Shown here: positions 58,542 through 64,000 of the stretch, piece after piece
Layout of the letters: each line of letters starts with the position of its first letter
How positions within the stretch are numbered: the first letter of the stretch is position 1
Source: a virus
Length of the DNA stretch: 64,000 nt
Strand: one strand, 5' to 3'
Virus record (IMG/VR): IMGVR_UViG_3300008448_000046
Coordinates: 1-64,000 of that record
The notes under the pieces: generated by a model
Database searches by the model: none
What the model saw: only the letters and a program-made list of their open reading frames with translations
Told to the model about the DNA's origin: nothing
Translations under genes and position numbers: made by a program

Positions 58542-59546
58542 TTAAATTAGTTCAACTTCTTTACTAGTATATTTGGCAGCGAATGGTTCTGCATATTGTT
58601 GAATGTTGTCTGAAATTTTTTGTAAGTCAAATAAATTACAAAATTTTAACATTCGAATTCCAACTTGGTCAATTTTCTTAGGAGAACTAGTCTGTGCATG
58701 AATAGTTTCTTTAATCAAAGATCTAATATGATCAGGTTGTGCAGTTAGATCACAGAGCTGTACATTTCTATTATAGTCGTCGAGCACTCTATGTTCAACA
58801 CCGTTATGATCCATCCAACGTTGTAACATGAGATTGTTCCACGCGAATCCTTTTGAGTTTCTATCTTCAAACGCTTCTGTTAGTCCTACTTTATTTTTTG
58901 TTCCTTTAACGCGAACTCCTGGGTATGCTGAAAACACATTATCGCTTGTATCACCTCGCATACATTTTTCGAATAGCAGCCATTGTGGATTAGGTGCCGG
59001 CTTCGGCTGCTTAGTTTTTTTATCAATTACTTCTTTTCCTCGATCGTCAAAATATCCTTTGTGCGTAGTAGTTACATTTGCTACGCCGTTGTATTGCCGA
59101 ACAGTTGGAGAAATTAGTTGTGCAAAGTCGCTGTCAGTGCTAATAATAACATGACTGTCGTGAGGATGACTTTGTATCCATCCTGCAATAAGATCATCTG
59201 CTTCTAACTGTGGGTGTTGTAACACAGTACAATTAGATTTCTCAGTAATGAATTCCTTAAACTTATCAAAGGTTTCCCAAAAGAGTTTATCTTCTTCTGC
59301 TTCTTTTGGAGTCATAGCAGCTCGAGTTTCGGCTCTATTAGCCTTATAGGGCGTATAAACGTCTTTACGCCATGATCGACCTTCAAGACAGAATACAACA
59401 TGCTTGCCCTCAAAATCTTGCCAGGCCTTTTTAATACTGTTAAAAGTAATATGGAGAGCCATACCAAGTTTAGTATCAGCATCTCCACGAACTACGTGCC
59501 TAGCACGGAAAAATGTATTAGCAGTATCTACTAGAATATATGTCAT
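58542..59546 (-). CDS. rnh: RNase H / 5'-3' exonuclease (FEN family)
   Basis: A 334-residue protein of the flap-endonuclease family to which T4 RNase H belongs. Acidic metal sites are visible: ILVDTANTFF (D7), QLEADDLIAGW, IISTDSDFAQL and MRGDTSDNVFSAYPGVRVKG, the last with the helix-hairpin DNA-binding turn. It should remove RNA primers and flaps from lagging-strand fragments during phage replication. The start overlaps the upstream gene's stop (ATGA). Confidence 0.9.
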   Translation of the reverse strand: MTYILVDTANTFFRARHVVRGDADTKLGMALHITFNSIKKAWQDFEGKHVVFCLEGRSWRKDVYTPYKANRAETRAAMTPKEAEEDKLFWETFDKFKEFITEKSNCTVLQHPQLEADDLIAGWIQSHPHDSHVIISTDSDFAQLISPTVRQYNGVANVTTTHKGYFDDRGKEVIDKKTKQPKPAPNPQWLLFEKCMRGDTSDNVFSAYPGVRVKGTKNKVGLTEAFEDRNSKGFAWNNLMLQRWMDHNGVEHRVLDDYNRNVQLCDLTAQPDHIRSLIKETIHAQTSSPKKIDQVGIRMLKFCNLFDLQKISDNIQQYAEPFAAKYTSKEVELI

Positions 59547-59992
59547 GAAACTTCTAATTTGCCTTTTGAAATTGGAACAACGTTAATATATCCGGCTCCT
59601 CGAGTAATATCTTGACCTTCTTCGGCTAAGATATTACGAGCAAGGTCACGGAACCATAAATCAACAACAAGCTCGTCTGGATCACCATCTAAACCATAAC
59701 CCGCTTGTCTTAATTGTACAATAAAGTATTCGTTCCAGTCAAGTTCAAAAAAGCCATTTCTAGGATTTTCTGGATTGACCTTAGTATCTAAAACAGCAAT
59801 ATAAGGTTCTTGGTTAGCAGTAGCTCGTTCTTTTGGCGTCATTTTAGCCAATTCTTCTTGTTGACGAGCTTCTTCTTCTGCCTTTTTAGCTGCTTCTTCG
59901 CTAGCTTTAGCTTCAGCTAAACGAGCTAATGATTCAGCTCTTTCTTTTTCTAATCGTTCGATGCCCGTTATTTTTTTAATAAAGTTTTTCAT
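59543..59992 (-). CDS. Conserved phage protein with charged coiled-coil start
   Basis: A 149-residue protein taking the ATG at 59992, which forms a TAATG junction with queE and has GGGGAA upstream; another ATG four codons earlier is possible. Residues 10-60 are a charged helix (RLEKERAESLARLAEAKASE, EEARQQEELAKMTPKERA). The conserved C-terminal domain is EPYIAVLDTKVNPENPRNGF, FELDWNEYFIVQLRQAGYG and LVVDLWFRDLARNILAEEG, found beside the exonuclease in marine T4-like phages. Function unknown. Confidence 0.72.
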   Translation of the reverse strand: MKNFIKKITGIERLEKERAESLARLAEAKASEEAAKKAEEEARQQEELAKMTPKERATANQEPYIAVLDTKVNPENPRNGFFELDWNEYFIVQLRQAGYGLDGDPDELVVDLWFRDLARNILAEEGQDITRGAGYINVVPISKGKLEVS

Positions 59993-60849
59993 TAGGTTCC
60001 CCATTCGTTTTTAAATAACGGCACTTGAAGTCGATCACTGTACCGCCATCCTTTTTGCATTGCCATCTGTGCCACTGTTCTATTATTAAGATTGTACACC
60101 CGTTCAACACCCCCGACAGGCATAAGATAAATGTGACCTTCGAAACCGTTATCGCGATATTCTTGAACTGCCTGTTCTGCATCTTTAAGATCCTCTTCAG
60201 TGGCGACTACGAATTTTAGATAAGTGTGTCCTAGTTCTTCATATTCTCTAACGATATCTGGACGTATAGCGTCTTCTTTCTTCTCTCCGCTTACACCTAG
60301 TTTTGGACTCACGCTAAACGTAAGATTGTGATACCCTTGTTTGTGTGTCCACTTTTCTAAGTACTTTCTAAAATCTTTAGATATTTCTTGAGTACCATTT
60401 GTTTCAAATGTTATATCTTTTAATTTTTTCATTTTATCGTGACTTAACAAATCTGGATAAGCACGTTGCCAACCTAGCAAAGGTTCACCGCCTGTAATAA
60501 CAAGATGCTCACTGCGCCATTTATTATAAGGAAGTAATTCCATTATTCTATCAACTATAGCATCTACAGTTAGCATAGGGCTTAGATCTTTAAATGCTGG
60601 ATGCCAACTTGCATAACTATCACAGCCTGTAGTAACTAACGGCAGTTCTTCGTACTTATGAAAAGATTCAATATTGGCATGTGTATATGCAATATCATCT
60701 GCTTCAATACTAATCTCACCGCGTGGCATACCAAATCCGGCGCATTTAAAATTACAACCGTATGTACGTAAGAAAACAGAAGGAACACCCATAAAGCGTC
60801 CTTCGCCTTGTATGCTATAAAAAAGCTCTGCTATTTTTATTTTACTCAT
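59992..60849 (-). CDS. queE: 7-carboxy-7-deazaguanine synthase QueE (radical SAM)
   Basis: A 285-residue radical SAM enzyme converting 6-carboxy-tetrahydropterin to 7-carboxy-7-deazaguanine, a precursor of queuosine or of 7-deazaguanine DNA modifications. ELFYSIQGEGRFMGVPSVFL is the QueE start, LRTYGCNFKCAG holds C32 and C36, and the third cluster cysteine is probably C76 in VTTGCDSYASW, 39 residues later. HLVITGGEPLLGWQ is the SAM motif, and FSVSPKLGVSG with YLMPVG complete the family. Other genes of the route, except folE at 62198, are not in the window. The gene is coupled to its neighbours by overlaps. Confidence 0.92.
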   Translation of the reverse strand: MSKIKIAELFYSIQGEGRFMGVPSVFLRTYGCNFKCAGFGMPRGEISIEADDIAYTHANIESFHKYEELPLVTTGCDSYASWHPAFKDLSPMLTVDAIVDRIMELLPYNKWRSEHLVITGGEPLLGWQRAYPDLLSHDKMKKLKDITFETNGTQEISKDFRKYLEKWTHKQGYHNLTFSVSPKLGVSGEKKEDAIRPDIVREYEELGHTYLKFVVATEEDLKDAEQAVQEYRDNGFEGHIYLMPVGGVERVYNLNNRTVAQMAMQKGWRYSDRLQVPLFKNEWGT

Positions 60850-61195
60850 CTTTTTTCTTTCTAATATAACTTTCTCTTAATTTGTCTACATATTCTATAG
60901 AAGATTTTAAAACTTCAGAATAATTAAGAGCTTGTTGTGTTGTAAGAGAAATCGACGACTCTGTCTCTATATAGCCCTTAGTTAATAATATCCAAATTTG
61001 TTTTAGTCGATTAATAGACCACCATTTAGATTTAACTGTGGTATAGATTGTAATATCTATACCTATGTCGCTGGCTTCTACCCAAAGATCGTGAGAATGA
61101 TTTGCATCGTGACAATTACAGGCAATACGGTAAGACACTGAGTCCCCCCATTCGCCCGTTTTATAAATTCCTTCTGCAGGTATCTGCGGTGTCAT
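60842..61195 (-). CDS. Uncharacterised phage protein
   Basis: A 117-residue protein upstream of queE, overlapping its start by 8 bases. The N-terminal half has the pattern VSYRIACNCHDANHSHDLWV, a Cys/His-rich loop that could bind metal, and DIGIDITIYTTVKSKWW. The rest is helical (SLTTQQALNYSEVLKSSIEY) with a basic end. I do not recognise it. Confidence 0.62.
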   Translation of the reverse strand: MTPQIPAEGIYKTGEWGDSVSYRIACNCHDANHSHDLWVEASDIGIDITIYTTVKSKWWSINRLKQIWILLTKGYIETESSISLTTQQALNYSEVLKSSIEYVDKLRESYIRKKKDE

Positions 61196-61497
61196 TGCTT
61201 TAATACCTCTAATGTGGCTATCTTAGCTATTTTCTCTCCAAAGTCTTCATCCTTACCAATAACATACATCTGATTATGACTACGATCACTGTTACGATCA
61301 TGATATCTAAATTCTACTACTTTACCGCCAACAGCATTGTATACAGTAAACTGTAAAACAGCATCGCTATTCAATTGACGAGTTTCATAAACACTGTTAG
61401 GAATACCAATGCCTAAAGATTGTGATTTTTCCATACCGGCGTCCCACGCTTCCTTAGACCAATCTCTGAATTTTTTCTTAAACCATTTTTTAATCAT
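61192..61497 (-). CDS. Uncharacterised small phage protein
   Basis: A 101-residue protein with a basic N-terminal helix (IKKWFKKKFRDWSKEAWD) and a beta-rich C-terminal half (LQFTVYNAVGGKVVEFRYHD, QMYVIGKDEDFGEKIAKIA). Overlaps with both neighbours indicate one transcript. No family is recognised. Confidence 0.62.
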   Translation of the reverse strand: MIKKWFKKKFRDWSKEAWDAGMEKSQSLGIGIPNSVYETRQLNSDAVLQFTVYNAVGGKVVEFRYHDRNSDRSHNQMYVIGKDEDFGEKIAKIATLEVLKQ

Positions 61498-61708
61498 CGT
61501 TCATTCCTGCAATAAATTCGCTAACGCGACGTTCTGCTTCTTCTCTATCAACAGCCATTAATGTTACTGTCAATACATTGTTTTTGTCAAGCTTAACATC
61601 ATACGGCATCTTGCCATTAAGAACAAATCCTTCGGAGACATTACGTACTACTTTGTACTCTCTAAGATTTTTCATCCTATGAATAACATCTTCGACTTTT
61701 TTGTCCAT
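61490..61708 (-). CDS. Uncharacterised small phage protein
   Basis: A 72-residue alpha/beta protein (VEDVIHRMKNLREYKVVRNV, then GKMPYDVKLDKNNVLTVTLM and DREEAERRVSEFI). TAATG junction with the upstream gene. Function unknown. Confidence 0.6.
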   Translation of the reverse strand: MDKKVEDVIHRMKNLREYKVVRNVSEGFVLNGKMPYDVKLDKNNVLTVTLMAVDREEAERRVSEFIAGMNDD

Positions 61709-61896
61709 TACTCTCTTTCCATTGATGAAACTTCAGTAACTATAGAAACTACCTGTTCTAAATTTTGACAAAGTACTTTAGCAGTTGCCCAGTCGCCGTC
61801 GGAATTACGTCCCGACACTTCTACCATAAATCCGTTGTCATACATATTGATAGTAAAACTATCTCCTACTTTTGCTAGCTTGTCGCCTATATTCAT
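61708..61896 (-). CDS. Uncharacterised small phage protein
   Basis: A 62-residue protein with an AAGGAG ribosome site. MNIGDKLAKVGDSFTINMYD and NGFMVEVSGRNSDGDWATAK suggest a compact beta fold, ending in a short helix. It shares the 'Gf.V.v.g....dW..a.v' layout with its small neighbours only loosely. Function unknown. Confidence 0.6.
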   Translation of the reverse strand: MNIGDKLAKVGDSFTINMYDNGFMVEVSGRNSDGDWATAKVLCQNLEQVVSIVTEVSSMERE

Positions 61897-61897
61897 T

Positions 61898-62176
61898 TTA
61901 TTTCTCCTTGTTTAATAAATTACGATAGTTGCATAGATCATCTATTAACGGCGAATGCCCCCATAATAAAAATTCTTCGGCAGTCCATCCAATATAGTAA
62001 TCGTTAGCTTCTCTTCTTTCGGGCCACCAGTCGACAGGAAATTCCTCATCTCCTAGTAGATCCCATTTTTCTCCATTTATAATTTGAAAACTAAATTGTT
62101 CTTCAAGTGTTCCTGTTAAACAAAGATACTGATCTTCATCTACTTCTATTATATCATCTTTGTTAATTAAAGTCAC
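61898..62176 (-). CDS. Uncharacterised small acidic phage protein, GTG start
   Basis: A 92-residue acidic protein with a GTG start at 62176; the overlapping ATG at 62178 runs straight into a stop. WDLLGDEEFPVDWWPERREA and YYIGWTAEEFLLWGHSPLID are rich in Trp and acidic residues, a composition often seen in phage proteins that bind host factors, but that is only a hint. Function unknown. Confidence 0.55.
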   Translation of the reverse strand: MTLINKDDIIEVDEDQYLCLTGTLEEQFSFQIINGEKWDLLGDEEFPVDWWPERREANDYYIGWTAEEFLLWGHSPLIDDLCNYRNLLNKEK

Positions 62177-62197
62177 ATTTAAGTTTCTTTCATTTTA

Positions 62198-62962
62198 TTA
62201 TCTTGGAGCAAAATCTTGTTGTAGTTTGATGTTATCAAAGAATTCTTTTTTAGTGCCTTGATCATCTTTGAACGCACCTTTTAATACTGTAGTCTGTGTA
62301 AGACTACTATGTGCCATAATACCTCGATTCTCACAGCAGCCATGTGTGGCCTGAATGTACACACCTACATCTTTAGCGTCAGTAGCTCGACTAATTTCTC
62401 TTGCAATATCGTTGGCCAGTTCTTCTTGTAGAGTACCGCGTCTAGCACACCATTGAGCGATTCGAGTGTACTTAGATAAGCCAATAAGTTTATTAGCAGC
62501 AATGATACCAATATATGCTACACCATTAACTGGTTGATGATGATGACTACACATACTTCTTAATTCGCTACGTACTACTAACATTCCTTCATATCGTTCT
62601 TCTGAATCGTTAGGAAATGCTGTACAGTCCGGCGCCGGGTCATATCTTCCTGCCATTATTTCGTTGAAATACATTTTAGCAAGCCTGCGGGCTGTGCCTT
62701 TACTGTTAGGATCGTTTTCGCGATCAATCAGCAGTGTGTCTAGTACACCTTCAAATGCTTCTGTAGCTTCATTAATTAAGTGCTCTTTGTCGCTGTCATG
62801 AAGATAGTCGCTGATATTGTCTCCTGCCCAGAAACGCTTTCCTTCTCTTTTCATTTTAGCACGTAGTACAGCAGATAATGTTGATTCTTGGTAGCCACCA
62901 TCTCCGGCCATAGCATCTAAGCCAGTCTCGTCGTTGCTTTCATACATTTTGTTATATACCAT
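62198..62962 (-). CDS. folE: GTP cyclohydrolase I FolE
   Basis: A 254-residue enzyme making dihydroneopterin triphosphate from GTP, the first step toward folate and toward 7-deazaguanine. The zinc ligands are likely C138 and H141 in MCSHHHQPVNGVAYIGI and C209 in THGCCENRGI. GLSKYTRIAQWCARR with LQEELANDIA is the family core. The N-terminal 50 residues are longer than in bacterial FolE. Together with queE it points to a deazaguanine pathway. Ribosome site AAAGGA and the promoter at 62981-63009 precede it. Confidence 0.94.
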   Translation of the reverse strand: MVYNKMYESNDETGLDAMAGDGGYQESTLSAVLRAKMKREGKRFWAGDNISDYLHDSDKEHLINEATEAFEGVLDTLLIDRENDPNSKGTARRLAKMYFNEIMAGRYDPAPDCTAFPNDSEERYEGMLVVRSELRSMCSHHHQPVNGVAYIGIIAANKLIGLSKYTRIAQWCARRGTLQEELANDIAREISRATDAKDVGVYIQATHGCCENRGIMAHSSLTQTTVLKGAFKDDQGTKKEFFDNIKLQQDFAPR

Positions 62963-62980
62963 AAGTTTTCCTTTATTGCT

Positions 62981-63009
62981 ATTTTACAATGTTATTTAGG
63001 TTTAGTCAA
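62981..63009 (-). promoter_or_regulatory. Near-consensus promoter before folE
   Basis: Minus strand TTGACT (63009-63004) and TAAAAT (62986-62981) with a 17-base spacer, each one base off consensus. The -35 box lies inside the end of the dehydrogenase gene, so folE has its own start in addition to any read-through. Confidence 0.68.
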
Positions 63010-63789
63010 CCTTAAAAGAGTATTTTTCTTTACGGCTGCATCAAGAGTATTTAGGTTTACACTATGATCATCTGCATATTTTAATAGTGCTTCTGTATCT
63101 TTAGGAAAACATGCTCCACCGAACCCATAATACTTGTCAGGCCCGGGCACTTGCATATGACTATCGCCTATGCGCTTGTCCATATTAATCAAATTAGACA
63201 GTTGCCTCCAATTGTAACCTTTCTTATCGGATAATTGATATAGTTCATTCATAAAGACAACTTTTGTAGCAAGGAAACTGTTAATGGAATATTTGACAAA
63301 TGCTGCTTCACCGATACCGCATAGTTCAATATGCCTAAGTTCGGTTTGCAGTTGTTTAATAATTCTTATTGCTTCTCTTTGATAAGCACCAACAGTGCCG
63401 CCAACTATAGTCCATTCTGCTCTAGCAAAGTCTGTTATACCAGATGAGGCTCTAAGAAATTCTGGAACGTAAACTAAATTAGGTAACAGTTTACCCCAGT
63501 CTTCGTAAAAGTCTGGCGGCGCAGTTACTTTACTAATAATAGTTCCAGTAAATCCAAATTGCAATTCTTTTAAAACACTCTCAATAATACTAGTATCACA
63601 TTGTCCGTCTGCACCTTGCGGACTTGGGACACATATAAACACACAAGAACATTCTTTTTTTAGATCATAGTAAGTTGTGTTCCATCCCTTGGCTGGATCA
63701 ATAATAACTGCTTGAAATGGAGGCACTATGCTTTGTGCTATTGCTTCTCCAACATAGCCATGACCAATAATTCCTATTTTTTCATACAT
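62992..63789 (-). CDS. Short UDP-glucose/GDP-mannose 6-dehydrogenase-like protein
   Basis: A 265-residue protein. IGIIGHGYVGEAIA is the NAD-binding Rossmann motif, CVFICVPSPQGADGQ and VYVPEFLRASSGITDF are family strands, and YYGFGGACFPKDTEAL carries the catalytic Cys (in ACFPKD). Full-length members have about 390-440 residues and a C-terminal nucleotide-sugar-binding domain, which is missing here, as in several marine phage forms. It may oxidise a sugar nucleotide to an uronic acid, feeding surface glycan synthesis, if a partner supplies the missing part. TAATG junction with the upstream gene. Confidence 0.85.
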   Translation of the reverse strand: MYEKIGIIGHGYVGEAIAQSIVPPFQAVIIDPAKGWNTTYYDLKKECSCVFICVPSPQGADGQCDTSIIESVLKELQFGFTGTIISKVTAPPDFYEDWGKLLPNLVYVPEFLRASSGITDFARAEWTIVGGTVGAYQREAIRIIKQLQTELRHIELCGIGEAAFVKYSINSFLATKVVFMNELYQLSDKKGYNWRQLSNLINMDKRIGDSHMQVPGPDKYYGFGGACFPKDTEALLKYADDHSVNLNTLDAAVKKNTLLRLTKPK

Positions 63790-64000
63790 TACAAATACTC
63801 GCTTAATAATATTTCACATAATACACGATCTTTTTCTGATTTAAATGTAAATGTCATAAAGTGTGTAGTAGGATGACTAGTATATCTGTGACCAGGTAAT
63901 CCAAATACTTCCATTACCTTAGCACAGATTTCAGTCCACGGCATATCAGGGTGCTGCCAATTGATCCATACTGTGTGTGGATTTTTTATAGTTTCCTTTT
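63789..64000 (-). CDS. Conserved phage protein, C-terminal part
   Basis: Open frame entering from the right edge and ending at the stop 63791-63789, so about 69 residues are visible. VWINWQHPDMPWTEICAKVM, then EVFGLPGHRYTSHPTTHFMT and a FKSEKDRVLCEILLSEYL end match a small protein family of marine T4-like phages with 'W.e.ca.v.e.fGLPG.rY' as its core. Function unknown; the start is off the window. Confidence 0.68.
   Translation of the reverse strand, partial: KETIKNPHTVWINWQHPDMPWTEICAKVMEVFGLPGHRYTSHPTTHFMTFTFKSEKDRVLCEILLSEYL

Overview
The window is a 64 kb piece of an AT-rich T4-like contractile-tailed phage (myovirus) of the marine type. Recognisable T4 homologues are the recombination nuclease pair 46/47, late sigma factor 55, the baseplate genes 48, 53, 5, 25 and 6, and an RNase H-type exonuclease. 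Genes typical of marine T4-like phages (those of cyanobacteria, SAR11 and relatives) accompany them: ThyX, a CobS/MoxR-like ATPase with a VWA-metallopeptidase partner, QueE, FolE, a short UDP-sugar dehydrogenase, radical SAM enzymes, 2OG-Fe(II) oxygenases and glycosyltransferase-like proteins. No photosynthesis gene, tRNA, integrase, IS or CRISPR array was seen. The host cannot be fixed from this sequence; a marine bacterium is the best inference.

Layout. (1) 1-5100, minus strand: a partial proline-rich gene, a roughly 490-base gene-free region rich in hairpins, a GIY-YIG-like nuclease, a small basic protein, then 46, 47 and 55 in one overlapping operon behind a consensus sigma-70-type promoter. 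(2) 5170-35790, plus strand: the late tail module 48-53-hub-5-25-6, a 4,599-residue giant tail/baseplate protein, a conserved 202-residue protein, three tail proteins sharing one N-terminal module, and a further virion protein. Several units are preceded by T4-type late boxes (nATAAATA). A hairpin terminator closes this block. (3) 35860-52800: an accessory island of tightly overlapping genes. It holds four nucleotide-sugar-transferase-like proteins in two related pairs, a repeat-plus-methyltransferase protein, four radical SAM enzymes, two different 2OG-Fe(II) oxygenase-like proteins, two SGNH-hydrolase-like proteins, an SDR-like reductase and several unknowns. Four genes in it (46456-49894) are inverted and have their own TATAAATA box. 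(4) 52790-64000, minus strand: early/metabolic genes in overlapping operons with at least three strong sigma-70-type promoters. They include thyX, the VWA/MoxR pair, the exonuclease, queE, folE, a short nucleotide-sugar dehydrogenase and many small conserved phage genes.

How it fits together. Early minus-strand genes supply nucleotides (ThyX), 7-deazaguanine precursors (FolE, QueE), recombination (46/47) and the sigma factor (55) that should switch on the nATAAATA late promoters of the plus-strand virion genes. The early promoter for 55-47-46 and the late promoter for the tail module overlap back to back at 5117-5151. The accessory island reads as a modification or biosynthesis pathway for a surface glycan or peptide, expressed with the late genes. 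Its product is unknown and it is the most promising candidate for an undescribed system here.
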